Source: Vulcanimicrobiota bacterium
Lineage (GTDB): Bacteria; Vulcanimicrobiota; JAJTBE01
Assembly: GCA_021107945.1 (NCBI GenBank)
Contig: JAIORV010000111.1
Span: 1-46,891 of the forward strand
Reading direction: 5' to 3'
Length of the DNA: 46,891 nt
The notes below the pieces were generated by a model. That model did not search any database and had not been told where the DNA came from. It saw only the letters and a program-made list of their open reading frames with translations. A program made the translations under genes and the position numbers. This document shows positions 1 through 7,969 of this stretch, one piece after another; position 1 is the first letter of the stretch, and each line of letters begins with the position of its first letter.

Positions 1-60
1 ACCCACCACCCCTACTACTTTAGCCGCTTCAGCGTCTTCCCGGTAAGGAAATGAGGAAAA
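1..60. repeat. Dispersed hairpin repeat, partial copy
   Basis: This stretch is nearly the reverse complement of 23995-24048: both share the string around AGCCGCTTCAGCGTCT, the flanking CCCACCACC block and the TTCCCGGTAAGG block. A shorter relative lies at 28441-28475. It is one member of the mosaic repeat family that fills the intergenic DNA of this window. The first base of the window may truncate it. Confidence 0.7.
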
Positions 61-130
61 TGGAAAATGGTTTATAGAGGACGGATTGAGGAGCCTTTCT
101 CCGTATTCTGTTTTCCGCACTCTGAATTTA

Positions 131-157
131 TTTCTCTGTGTCCTCTGCGGTGAAAAA
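131..157 (+). repeat. CTCTGTGTCCTCTGCGGTGAA-type dispersed motif
   Basis: A core close to CTCTGTGTCCTCTGCGGTGAA recurs with variations near 5641-5660, 16739-16775, 19268-19300, 25184-25205, 27565-27585, 34556-34597 and 39688-39718, mostly in the same orientation. Opposite-orientation relatives lie near 25131-25155 and 29912-29938. Most plus-oriented copies end 8 to 110 bases before the start codon of a plus-strand gene. Here it reads through in frame into the dehydratase gene, which makes an upstream ATG a poor start candidate. No function is known to me. Confidence 0.6.
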
Positions 158-163
158 AACTTT

Positions 164-2062
164 ATGACATTAAAAGAAAAAATATTTTTGATAATAACAG
201 ACATCATCCTGGTGTTCTTTTCTATATTCCTTGCCATTTTGGTCCGGTTTGACGGAGTCCTGGATCCCCGGTTTTTCTATGGTTACGAATGGCTTTTCAT
301 ATTCATCACTATATGTTGCATAGGCTCATATTATGTATTCGGTCTTTATGAAAAACTATGGAGATATGCCGGGATACAGGAGCTTAAAAATATATTTTTC
401 GCCAACCTGGTTGCTTTTGCGCCCGTCGCAGGAGCGGTCATTATAACTAAAGGCGAATATTTTTCCCGTAGTATTGTCGCTATATCCGGGCTTCTCACTT
501 TCTTCTTTACCGGTGGAATTCGCTTCCTGCTGCGAATCGTCCATGAGCGAATGGGACTTCTTGTCGCCGGCAAGAGAGTTATTATTGTGGGCGCTAACGA
601 TGCGGGGGAGTCAATCCTGCGGGAAATGCTTCGCAAGGCCGGGGAGAAGTCAGAGGAGAAAAAAGCAGATTCATCGGACAGTTACTTGCCTGTTGGGTTC
701 ATCGACGAGGATCCTAATAAGAAAAATATCTACATTCACAATGTGCCGGTCCTGGGGACGATTGATGAGCTTAGCGAAATTGCAACTAAAAATGATATCG
801 AAGAGATAATTATCGCCCTGCCGTCACCTTCCCTGATACAAAAAGTTGTACATAAGTGTGAGAGCCTCAAGGTTGAATTCAAGGTCATACCGTCGTTATC
901 CGAGATAATCAGCGGCAGACTCAGCGTGAGTCAGATAAGAAAGGTGAAAATTGAAGACCTGCTTGAAAGAGAAGAAGTCAGCCTCGACTGCCGAATAATG
1001 GATGAATTTATCCGGGGCAAAAGGATACTCGTTACCGGGGCGGGTGGTTCTATAGGATCCGAGCTTTGCAGGCAGGTTCTCAAGTTTAACCCGGAAATGT
1101 TGATCCTCCTGGGGAGAGGCGAGAATTCCATATATGAAATTAACCTTGAGTTGAAGAATATTATCGGATCCAGGGGATTTTCAGACGCTAAAGCAGGTGG
1201 GACGGAAGGCTCAGAAACATCCCCCCAACTCGTAACATTTATAGCGGACATAAGGGACGAAACAAGGATTAGAACACTCCTTCAAAAATATCGACCTCAT
1301 ATCATATTCCATACAGCCGCCCACAAACATGTACCCCTCATGGAGCATAATGTTCCTGAGGCGATAACAAATAATGTATTCGGCACCAGGCAGCTTCTGC
1401 TCCTTCTCGATGAATACGGGGCGGAAAGCTTCATTCTCCTGTCCACTGATAAAGCCGTCAATCCAACAAGCATAATGGGTGCAAGCAAAAGACTCTCGGA
1501 AATGATAATGAAAGCATACTCGAAAAACGCAAAGCAATGCAAATTTTCCGCAGTCAGGTTCGGCAATGTCCTTGATTCCAGAGGCAGTGTCGTCCCCACA
1601 TTCAGAAGACAGATTGCAATGGGCGGACCTGTTACCGTTACAGATGAGAAAATGACACGATATTTCATGACTATCCCGGAAGCAGTCCAGCTTGTGGTTG
1701 AAGCGGGCACAATGGGAGAGGCCGGTGAGATATTTATTCTGGATATGGGAAAGCCGGTCAGGATCCTCGACCTTGCCAAAAACATGATTAGACTTTCCGG
1801 GTTTGAGCCAGGCAAGGATATCCCGGTGGAGATTAAAGGAGTCCGCCCCGGCGAAAAACTCGAAGAGGAGCTTGTAAATACCGGTGAAAAGACCGAAAAA
1901 ACAAAGTTCAGCAAGATCCTGAGAGTTATAACCGATACCATGGAATACTCCGTAATATGTGAGAGATTGGATGAGTTGAAAGAATTGGTAGAAAATGGTG
2001 ATGAGCAAAAGATAAGAGAGAAGTTAAAAGAGATAATCCCAAACTATAATCCGGGCGGGTAG
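164..2062 (+). CDS. Membrane-bound nucleotide-sugar 4,6-dehydratase, CapD/FlaA1/PglF/WbpM family
   Basis: Likely dehydrates a UDP-N-acetyl sugar for surface polysaccharide or glycan synthesis at the inner membrane. Four hydrophobic segments lie at about residues 6-28, 43-63, 78-96 and 104-126, followed by a Rossmann-type CoA-binding-like domain (RVIIVGAND near 138) and the catalytic short-chain dehydrogenase domain (TGAGGSIGSE near 291-300). The active site reads STDKAVNPTSIMGASKR, with Met438 and Lys442: this is the Ser/Thr-Met-Lys arrangement of the large membrane-type enzymes rather than Tyr-Lys. The length of 632 residues is normal. I chose the ATG at 164 because an in-frame ATG at 86 would add 26 residues encoded by an intergenic repeat. 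A low-complexity stretch near 336-356 may be a small insertion. The true product stereochemistry cannot be read from sequence. Confidence 0.93.
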   Translation: MTLKEKIFLIITDIILVFFSIFLAILVRFDGVLDPRFFYGYEWLFIFITICCIGSYYVFGLYEKLWRYAGIQELKNIFFANLVAFAPVAGAVIITKGEYFSRSIVAISGLLTFFFTGGIRFLLRIVHERMGLLVAGKRVIIVGANDAGESILREMLRKAGEKSEEKKADSSDSYLPVGFIDEDPNKKNIYIHNVPVLGTIDELSEIATKNDIEEIIIALPSPSLIQKVVHKCESLKVEFKVIPSLSEIISGRLSVSQIRKVKIEDLLEREEVSLDCRIMDEFIRGKRILVTGAGGSIGSELCRQVLKFNPEMLILLGRGENSIYEINLELKNIIGSRGFSDAKAGGTEGSETSPQLVTFIADIRDETRIRTLLQKYRPHIIFHTAAHKHVPLMEHNVPEAITNNVFGTRQLLLLLDEYGAESFILLSTDKAVNPTSIMGASKRLSEMIMKAYSKNAKQCKFSAVRFGNVLDSRGSVVPTFRRQIAMGGPVTVTDEKMTRYFMTIPEAVQLVVEAGTMGEAGEIFILDMGKPVRILDLAKNMIRLSGFEPGKDIPVEIKGVRPGEKLEEELVNTGEKTEKTKFSKILRVITDTMEYSVICERLDELKELVENGDEQKIREKLKEIIPNYNPGG

Positions 2063-2172
2063 GGGATGGGAGAGGATAGAGAACGGTTTTTTATTCACCA
2101 CGAAGCCACCATGAAATAAATTCAGGGCAGGCTCAGGACACGGAGGACGGATGGCGGGAGTTCCATCTCTGC

Positions 2173-2201
2173 TTGACTCCAACTATAATAATTGATATAA
2201 T
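2173..2201 (+). promoter_or_regulatory. Sigma-70-like promoter of the Phd/PIN operon
   Basis: A -35 box TTGACT (2173-2178) is separated by 17 bases from a perfect -10 box TATAAT (2196-2201). The predicted start of transcription near 2208 leaves a leader of about 28 bases containing AGGAG (2222-2226) before the ATG at 2237. The surrounding DNA is AT-rich and partly palindromic (TATAATAATTGATATAATTA region), a plausible site for antitoxin autorepression. Confidence 0.7.
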
Positions 2202-2236
2202 TATAATAGTAATACTTGTTCAGGAGATGTTTTGAA

Positions 2237-2521
2237 ATGCTGAGGAAAATAAACGCAATGGAAGCCCGCCAGACCCTGGGACAAATAATGAATGCCGTAA
2301 ATCTCAGAAACGATGAATATATAATTGAGAGAAAAGGCAGGCCTATTGCTGCACTAGTTCCGGTGTGGATGGTCTTGAACAAGCGGAAAAGATCAATTGA
2401 ATTCCTGAAGCTATTACAAAAGGGGCGGGAAAATATCGGCGATAGATCCCGGGAAGAAATTCAGGCCGTTATCAATGAAGCTATTGAGGAAACCAGAAAA
2501 CAAAGCGGGCAAACAGAATGA
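2237..2521 (+). CDS. Phd/YefM-family antitoxin
   Basis: A 94-residue protein whose N-terminus (INAMEARQTLGQIMNAV) and following NDEYIIERKGRPIAALVP segment match the Phd/YefM DNA-binding fold, with a charged helical C-terminus that would bind the toxin. The ATG at 2237 is preferred over one at 2216 because AGGAG lies ten bases before it. The stop overlaps the start of the next gene (ATGA), as in translationally coupled toxin-antitoxin operons. It probably represses its own promoter, alone or with the toxin. Confidence 0.88.
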   Translation: MLRKINAMEARQTLGQIMNAVNLRNDEYIIERKGRPIAALVPVWMVLNKRKRSIEFLKLLQKGRENIGDRSREEIQAVINEAIEETRKQSGQTE

Positions 2522-2940
2522 TAAAAATAGTTCTGGATACCAATGTTTTTATAAGCGCCATTATGTCCCCCGATGGAACCTGCGCTGAAATACTGAAGGA
2601 GTGGAGCGCCGGAAGATTTACCCTTCTGGTATCCGGAGCAATCCTGGAGGAGCTAACCAGGGTGATGAAGTACCCCGGGATTGCCAAAATACATAAATAT
2701 AGCAACAAGGAAATCATGGATTTTGTTCAATATATTCAGGATTATTCGAGCATAATGACCGGGGGGATCAAAATAGATGTAGTAAAAGAAGATCCGGCCG
2801 ATAACGCTATCATAGCTTGCGCCGTTGAAGGCAAAGCTGATTATATTATCTCGGGCGATTCGCACCTCCTGAAAATTGGCTCATATCAAAAGATCAGCAT
2901 TGTTTCGCCAGGCGATTTCATGAGGGATTTACAGAAATAG
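2518..2940 (+). CDS. PIN-domain ribonuclease toxin
   Basis: A 140-residue PIN-domain protein of the putative toxin subfamily that pairs with Phd-like antitoxins (VapC-like). The acidic active-site residues are visible: Asp7 in VLDTNVFISA, Glu44 or Glu45 in ILEELTRV, Asp95 in DPADN and Asp114 in ISGDSHLL. Proteins of this type cleave RNA with bound divalent metal; the specific target is unknown. It overlaps the antitoxin gene by four bases, so the two are coexpressed. The pair appears intact and potentially functional. Confidence 0.88.
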   Translation: MIKIVLDTNVFISAIMSPDGTCAEILKEWSAGRFTLLVSGAILEELTRVMKYPGIAKIHKYSNKEIMDFVQYIQDYSSIMTGGIKIDVVKEDPADNAIIACAVEGKADYIISGDSHLLKIGSYQKISIVSPGDFMRDLQK

Positions 2941-2986
2941 CCGGGCAGGAGGGACAATCAAATTTACAAAGGCAGTTCCGGCATTT

Positions 2987-4624
2987 ATGAAGAGACAAAA
3001 ATCATACTGGATCTGGATAATACTAATCCTCTCCCTTATATCCAGGCTTATTGCCCTCGGATGGAAAAGCCTGTATGTGGATGAGGCCGTTACCGTATAT
3101 ATATCACAAAGACCCATATCAACAATCGTGCCGTTGATGATGCAGTTGCACGAGGTTCACCCGCCCCTTTACTTCTGGCTCATCAATATTTGGATTGGTT
3201 TATGGAAATGCCTGGGGTTCCTGAAAATGGATTATCTCTTCTATATTCGCCTGTCCTCGGTGATGTTCGGGACACTCTCGGTCTATTTCACATATCTCCT
3301 GGGAAGGAAGCTCTTCGACACAAGGATTGCCCTTCTTTCATCCTTCTTTCTTGCAATATCATCGTTTCACATATATTTCTCACAGGAATTGCGAATGTAC
3401 CCCCTGATTCTTTTCCTGATGCTGGGATCATTTTATTTCCTTATAAGCTTGATTGAAAAACCGGGGATAAAGCCTGCGCTGGGGTTCGTGCTGACAACGG
3501 GACCGGCGCTTGTAACACATTATTATTCATTTTATATTATTGCAATTGAGATTCTGTTTCTATTATGTCTTGTTATTTTTAGAAAGAGAATTGTTGCAAA
3601 TAACATCCCCCATCGCCCTTCGGAAAAAGATGATGTGGTCAAAGAAGAGAAATGTTTTGATTGTGCTATTGCCGGGATATTGAAAAATTCATCCTTAATA
3701 AAAACCCGCGCTTTCTGGATCCTCGGTTCTTTCATTGCCTCATCTCTTTTCTTCGTGGCGTGGATCCCGATTTTCCTTAAACAAGCTGGGGCGCAGGATT
3801 TCACATTGAGAACAGCCCCCACTTTGCCGCAGTTTTTTGAGATATTCTCCCGTCTTGCGTATGGATTTACTCTTGAGCATTTAAAGCTTGGTAATATTGA
3901 CCTGTTTATATTTGCATCCATTCTTCCTATTGTTTTGATTCTCGCGGCATTGGTTGATATTCTTGGTGTTGGGAGTTCGGCCGGCGAGACGCCACCCCTA
4001 CATACGCCCCCACATACGCCTCCGCACAAAATCGGGCTTTTGTTTATGCTTGTTTACCTGTTGACTCCTCTCGTACTCACATTCCTTGTTACAATCTTCA
4101 CCCGGTTTAATATATTCGAATTCAAATATTTTTACATAATCACTCCTGCATTCTGGATGTTGATATCATATACAATATTAAGAATGAAGTCGAATTGGGT
4201 GAGATACATCGCCATAGCGTTTTTCGTGGTGTTCAACATGTACACATGGTCAAACGCACAGTTCAATTCCTATTATTACCCGCAGGAATGGAAAAAGGCG
4301 GTGTCGGTTGTCAAAAGCTCGGTGAAGTCCGGGGATCTTGTCGCCGTCCATCCGTCTATGATGTCGATACCGTTTCATTTTTATTATGGGAACACGGAAA
4401 ATTTCTTGCCCATGGATTTCCCCGACGATCAGCGAATGAAAAAGCTCTCCGATTACAAAGGACTATGGCTTGTCACTACGCCATACCACCCATTCATGAG
4501 AAAAGCGGGATTGACAAATTACCTGAAGGAAAAATATCCCTGGGAGAGAGTTGATGAAATACAAAATTTCAGGCCGTCGGGTGTGATTAGGGTGGAATAT
4601 TACAGGTTGAGGGATGACGGATAA
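2987..4624 (+). CDS. GT-C fold membrane glycosyltransferase (ArnT/family 39-like)
   Basis: A 545-residue polytopic protein with about ten hydrophobic segments. The first periplasmic loop carries Asp32-Glu33 (YVDEAVT), the acidic pair typical of polyprenyl-phosphate-dependent GT-C enzymes, and HPPLYFW at about 58-64, matching the family 39 (PMT/ArnT) signature. It likely transfers a sugar from a lipid carrier to a lipid, protein or polysaccharide outside the membrane. The acceptor cannot be deduced. A low-complexity HTPPHTPP segment (about 344-351) in a loop comes from short direct DNA repeats. No strong Shine-Dalgarno sequence is seen. It lies near the dehydratase gene but is separated by the toxin-antitoxin pair, so shared function is possible, not shown. 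Confidence 0.82.
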   Translation: MKRQKSYWIWIILILSLISRLIALGWKSLYVDEAVTVYISQRPISTIVPLMMQLHEVHPPLYFWLINIWIGLWKCLGFLKMDYLFYIRLSSVMFGTLSVYFTYLLGRKLFDTRIALLSSFFLAISSFHIYFSQELRMYPLILFLMLGSFYFLISLIEKPGIKPALGFVLTTGPALVTHYYSFYIIAIEILFLLCLVIFRKRIVANNIPHRPSEKDDVVKEEKCFDCAIAGILKNSSLIKTRAFWILGSFIASSLFFVAWIPIFLKQAGAQDFTLRTAPTLPQFFEIFSRLAYGFTLEHLKLGNIDLFIFASILPIVLILAALVDILGVGSSAGETPPLHTPPHTPPHKIGLLFMLVYLLTPLVLTFLVTIFTRFNIFEFKYFYIITPAFWMLISYTILRMKSNWVRYIAIAFFVVFNMYTWSNAQFNSYYYPQEWKKAVSVVKSSVKSGDLVAVHPSMMSIPFHFYYGNTENFLPMDFPDDQRMKKLSDYKGLWLVTTPYHPFMRKAGLTNYLKEKYPWERVDEIQNFRPSGVIRVEYYRLRDDG

Positions 4625-4644
4625 GAGAGGCCGGGTGTGTAGGA

Positions 4645-4660
4645 GGGACGTCCTCGTCCC
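4645..4660. repeat. GGGACG hairpin repeat
   Basis: GGGACGTCCTCGTCCC forms a 6-bp stem (GGGACG/CGTCCC) with loop TCCT. The longer context TAGGAGGGACG...CCCGATAA recurs at 20936-21080 (three tandem copies), and a variant lies at 29868-29886. A truncated trace (CAGGAGGGAC) is at 2945. This is a REP-like extragenic hairpin. Confidence 0.75.
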
Positions 4661-4783
4661 GATAAATGGAGAACAGAGGCCGGGTGCCCGATCTCGTTTC
4701 CCATTTCCCATTTCCCGATTTAGCAGGGGGATTTAATATTTACGGAGAAACAACAAAAAAATTATATATTTGATTTATGAAAA

Positions 4784-4985
4784 CATTAATTAACTCAATA
4801 TGCTAGTTGCTTGGGGAGAAACCTCATTTAAAAAAGTGTTTCCTCCACGCCCCCTGATTGCAAAGCGAGTTTCCTCATTGTTAAGCCGCTGAAGCGGCTT
4901 AGGGGAAGGCATTTTTACAACAAGCCGCTTCAGCGGCTTAAAGCTGAGAGCTTTCTTTCAAGAAGGTTTCCACAAAGAAATATAA
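4784..4985 (+). repeat. 202-bp structured dispersed repeat, copy 1
   Basis: This segment is strongly similar to the reverse complement of 38656-38857, and by my alignment both are 202 bases long. Each copy holds two perfect palindromes, AAGCCGCTGAAGCGGCTT (4883-4900) and AAGCCGCTTCAGCGGCTT (4922-4939), which can also pair with each other, plus an AAGCTGAGAGCTT palindrome and outer partly complementary arms (GGGGAGAAACC... and ...GGTTTCC). The element runs from CATTAATTAACTC to CACAAAGAAATATAA and has no open reading frame. The remainder of the 4625-5033 gap holds the GGGACG hairpin and degenerate mosaic repeat. Confidence 0.85.
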
Positions 4986-5033
4986 CTGGCATTTTAGGTT
5001 AATTAAAATACCGGAAAGTCGGGGTGTCGTGTA

Positions 5034-5585
5034 ATGATATATCCGGCCATTGGAATGGTTGAGTTTTTAAGTGTCGCCAAGGGGATCGAGGCGATGGATG
5101 CAATGATAAAAGTGGCGTCCATAGACGTGATCGAGGCACATCCATGTTGTGCGGGGAAATTCTATGCGGTTGTCACCGGCGATGTTGATGCCGTTAAAAC
5201 ATCAGTAGAAGAGGGACTAAGAATCGGCAAGCATTTCGTCGTTGATTCATTTGTCATCCCCAATGTGCATGAACAGGTATATCCTGCGTTGAAATGCGCT
5301 GTTGATGTGAAAAAATTACAGTCGCTGGGTGTGATAGAGACATTTTCCGCCGCATCCTGTATAAAAGCTGCCGACGCCGCCGCAAAAGCTGCCGACGTAA
5401 CACTCATCGAAATCAGGCTTGCTATGGGACTCGGTGGCAAGGCATACATCACAATGACCGGCGATGTCAGCGCTGTGGAAGCTTCTGTCAGGGCGGGGGT
5501 TGATGAGATAGCCAACGACGGCACATTGGTGACGTCCGTTGTAATCCCGGCTCCTCATCCTGATGTGGACAAACTCATGATATAA
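5034..5585 (+). CDS. Tandem BMC-domain microcompartment shell protein (BMC-T)
   Basis: A 183-residue protein made of two BMC repeats (about 3-90 and 95-180). Both show the family pattern: IGMVEFLSVAKGIEAMDAM then FYAVVTGDVDAVKTSVEEG in the first, and IETFSAASCIKAADAA then AYITMTGDVSAVEASVRAG in the second. BMC-T proteins form trimers with pseudohexagonal outline in the shell of organelles that house metabolic enzymes. A Cys-Cys pair at 38-39 (HPCCAGKF) is notable, as some BMC-T pores bind metal or iron-sulfur clusters, but the PduT-like C-terminal cysteine is absent. No enzyme or other shell gene is nearby, so any partner locus must lie elsewhere. It is flanked upstream by the 202-bp repeat. 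Start chosen to keep the complete first strand. Confidence 0.9.
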   Translation: MIYPAIGMVEFLSVAKGIEAMDAMIKVASIDVIEAHPCCAGKFYAVVTGDVDAVKTSVEEGLRIGKHFVVDSFVIPNVHEQVYPALKCAVDVKKLQSLGVIETFSAASCIKAADAAAKAADVTLIEIRLAMGLGGKAYITMTGDVSAVEASVRAGVDEIANDGTLVTSVVIPAPHPDVDKLMI

Positions 5586-5707
5586 GGCGCAATTACTATC
5601 TTATATAAAGTTCACCTGAGGACACTGGACTTGTTTCAGTGTTCTCTGTGGTAAAAAAACATAATAATGAGGAAAGCGATATTAAATTTTAATATGGAGG
5701 CTCAGGT

Positions 5708-6445
5708 TTGATAGAGATTTACACCGACGGTGCATGCCAGGGGAATCCGGGACCTGGAGGATGGGGCGCGCTTATTATTCGCGACGACAAATACAGGGAA
5801 ATCGGCGGATACAGTGAGAATACCACGAACAATATCATGGAAATGATGGCGGCGATTAATGCCCTTAAATTCACGGAAAAATTCGTCGAGCCTATCACTA
5901 TATATACAGACAGCAAGTACGTGAAAAACGGCATAACAACCTGGATACATAACTGGAAGAGGAAGGGCTGGAGAAGATCGAACGGAGGCGAGGTAAAGAA
6001 TCTGAAGTTATGGAAGGCACTTGATTATTATAACAGCCCCAGGGTTACGTGGAAATGGGTCAAGGGACACTCCGATAACGTTTATAACAACCATGTTGAC
6101 AGGATTGCACGGGCGTTTTCCAGGAGTGAGGAGATAAAACTCGGAAAAGGCAAACTATTGGATTTAAGACAGGAAAAAGATATATATGGGGCGGAGTTTG
6201 AGATTTTCGAGGGAAATGAGTCCGAATCATTCAGGGACATCGATCTTCCATACCCCCGGAAAGTCTATCTCAGCTTGATAAACAAGGACCTTCAAAGACA
6301 TTCTTCCTGGGTGGCATGCAAAGCAAGGGTTTATGGCGTTCCCGGCGCCAGGCACAAATCGTGTAAGAGCTATTCACAGGAGCTTGAAACAATCAGGTCA
6401 TGGGGGCTGCCCGACGAAGTGCTGAAAAAGAGGATCGAGAAATGA
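5708..6445 (+). CDS. rnhA: Ribonuclease HI with C-terminal viroplasmin/hybrid-binding-like domain
   Basis: Degrades RNA in RNA-DNA hybrids. The RNase H fold fills residues 1-140 with the catalytic set Asp7 (YTDGACQGNPGPGG), Glu45 (MEMMAA), Asp68 (YTDSKYV), His121 (KGHSDN) and Asp131. The extra 105 residues end in a segment (about 182-235) containing SSWVACKARVYGVPGARHKS, which fits the viroplasmin/hybrid-binding pattern of a Trp, Cys-Lys, Val-x-Gly-x-Pro-Gly-Ala and Lys-Ser. In most two-domain RNase H1 proteins that domain is N-terminal, so the order here looks reversed. The start is TTG, supported by GGAGG at 5696-5700. The stop overlaps the bshA ATG (ATGA), implying translational coupling. 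Confidence 0.9.
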   Translation: MIEIYTDGACQGNPGPGGWGALIIRDDKYREIGGYSENTTNNIMEMMAAINALKFTEKFVEPITIYTDSKYVKNGITTWIHNWKRKGWRRSNGGEVKNLKLWKALDYYNSPRVTWKWVKGHSDNVYNNHVDRIARAFSRSEEIKLGKGKLLDLRQEKDIYGAEFEIFEGNESESFRDIDLPYPRKVYLSLINKDLQRHSSWVACKARVYGVPGARHKSCKSYSQELETIRSWGLPDEVLKKRIEK

Positions 6446-7581
6446 AAATCGGCATAACTTGTTACCCCGGAGTCGGCGGCAGCGGAATCCTTGCAACGGA
6501 GTTGGGAATTACCCTCGCCGGGAGGGGGCATGAGATACATTTCATAACATCCTCTCCTCCAATCAGGCTTACAATGGATTTTTACGATAACATCTATTTT
6601 CACGAGGCCGAGGTAATCAATTACCCCGTTTTTAAATACCCGCCATATTCTCTCTGCCTTGCGGTAAAAATGGCGGAAGTTGTCGAGAAATTCAAGCTTG
6701 ATATATTGCATGTTCATTATGCTGTGCCTCACGCCGCAAGCGCATATCTGGCGAAGAAAATGTGCAGGAATTGCAACCTGAAAATTGTCACGACGCTTCA
6801 TGGAACCGATGTTACGCTTGTGGGAAGCCAACCGGGATACTTGCCCCTGGCAAGGTTCTCAATAAATGAGAGCGACGGCGTTACGGCGGTATCAAAACAC
6901 CTTGAGGAGGTAACAAGGAGTCTGTTCGGCATTACAAGGGATATCAGGGTAATATATAATTTTGTTGATACGACAAAGTTCAAACCCGGAATTCTTACCG
7001 ACAGGAGGCGCAAGTTCGCCGATGACAATGAAAAAATACTGATACACATGTCAAATTTCCGACCTGTAAAAAAAATCCTGAACACCATAAGAGTATTTGA
7101 GAAGATTCAAAGGGAGATTCCCGCAGTCCTATTGATGGTGGGGGATGGAATACAGAGGTATGAGGCCGGGCAACTTGTCGGGGAGATGAATTTGCAAAAC
7201 AGGGTGAAATTTCTTGGCAAGATCGAGTCCGTGGAGCATATCCTTCCCATAGCTGACCTTTTTATCATAAACTCGGTCAAAGAGAGCTTCGGACTTGCGG
7301 TCCTCGAAGCGGCGGCTTGTGGCGTGCCGGCAGTGGTTACCGATATCGGAGGCTTACCGGAAGTTGTCATTAACGGCGAAACAGGCTTTGTAACCCCGGC
7401 GGAGGATACATCGGCAATGGCAAAGATGGCTGTTGAGATCCTCAAAAACAATGAATTGTATAACAAGATGAAAATAAACGCAAGAAAAAGAGCAGTAGAA
7501 AAATTCGACACAAACCTCATTGTCCCTGAATATGAGAGATATTATGAGAAAGTCAGAATGATGAAAAACAGGGGAATATGA
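6442..7581 (+). CDS. bshA: N-acetyl-alpha-D-glucosaminyl L-malate synthase
   Basis: First enzyme of bacillithiol biosynthesis: a GT4-family glycosyltransferase joining UDP-GlcNAc to L-malate. The N-terminus MKIGITCYPGVGGSGILATE and the segments YFHEAEVINYPVFKYPPY and LHGTDVTLVGS are diagnostic of BshA rather than a generic GT4. The EX7E motif (KESFGLAVLEAA) is near residues 280-290. The length of 379 residues matches the family. The ATG at 6442 overlaps the rnhA stop; an in-frame ATG at 6400 would lie inside rnhA. No bshB or bshC is in the window. Bacillithiol would supply low-molecular-weight thiol redox buffering, consistent with the peroxide-defence genes downstream. Confidence 0.92.
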   Translation: MKIGITCYPGVGGSGILATELGITLAGRGHEIHFITSSPPIRLTMDFYDNIYFHEAEVINYPVFKYPPYSLCLAVKMAEVVEKFKLDILHVHYAVPHAASAYLAKKMCRNCNLKIVTTLHGTDVTLVGSQPGYLPLARFSINESDGVTAVSKHLEEVTRSLFGITRDIRVIYNFVDTTKFKPGILTDRRRKFADDNEKILIHMSNFRPVKKILNTIRVFEKIQREIPAVLLMVGDGIQRYEAGQLVGEMNLQNRVKFLGKIESVEHILPIADLFIINSVKESFGLAVLEAAACGVPAVVTDIGGLPEVVINGETGFVTPAEDTSAMAKMAVEILKNNELYNKMKINARKRAVEKFDTNLIVPEYERYYEKVRMMKNRGI

Positions 7582-7969
7582 TCTTTATCTTTCCTGAATA
7601 GATCCTGGCAAGAACGGATTTTACATTCCTCCGATGTATTACACAGCGAAGGATCTCCTCCCCGGGGTTCTTCTTCAAAATAATCTTCCTTCTGCAAATA
7701 TTCGAACCCCTAAAAGAATAATAAAATCTAGGAAATTCAAATTTATTAACAGGAGTTACGCATTTTTGGGAAGAAATAATTTGGATTAGTCATCATGAAG
7801 TCGTCATCCTGAACTTGTTTCAGGATCTATCAATCAAAGTGCATTGTATTTAGATTCTGAAACAAGTACTGAAACAAGCCTGCCCCGGCGAAGGCCGGGG
7901 TTCAGCACAGGTTTTGGAATGGCTTTTGTATAAATCCTGTCCCCAAAAAAAGAAAGAAGGTAACACCAA
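7582..7969. other. Intergenic region with dispersed repeats
   Basis: No gene is visible. It contains the hairpin ATCCTGAACTTGTTTCAGGAT-type sequence (7806-7826, 8-bp stem, loop CTTGT), a well-known sort of extragenic repeat in bacteria, a related CTGAAACAAG pair near 7857-7882, and a GC-rich hairpin CCCCGGCGAAGGCCGGGG (7882-7899). AAGAAGG at 7954-7960 is the ribosome binding site of the next gene. Confidence 0.6.

Noticed and set aside
86-163. Upstream ATG extending the dehydratase by 26 residues
   Set aside because: The extra codons come from the CTCTG repeat, and the ATG at 164 begins the usual membrane segment.
1211-2008. Minus-strand open frame (265 codons) opposite the dehydratase gene
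   Set aside because: The plus frame encodes a well-conserved dehydratase; the antisense reading is Cys/His-rich only by chance and has no ribosome binding site.
2216-2236. Earlier ATG for the Phd-like antitoxin
   Set aside because: The AGGAG ribosome site at 2222-2226 would lie inside the coding region; ATG at 2237 has correct spacing.
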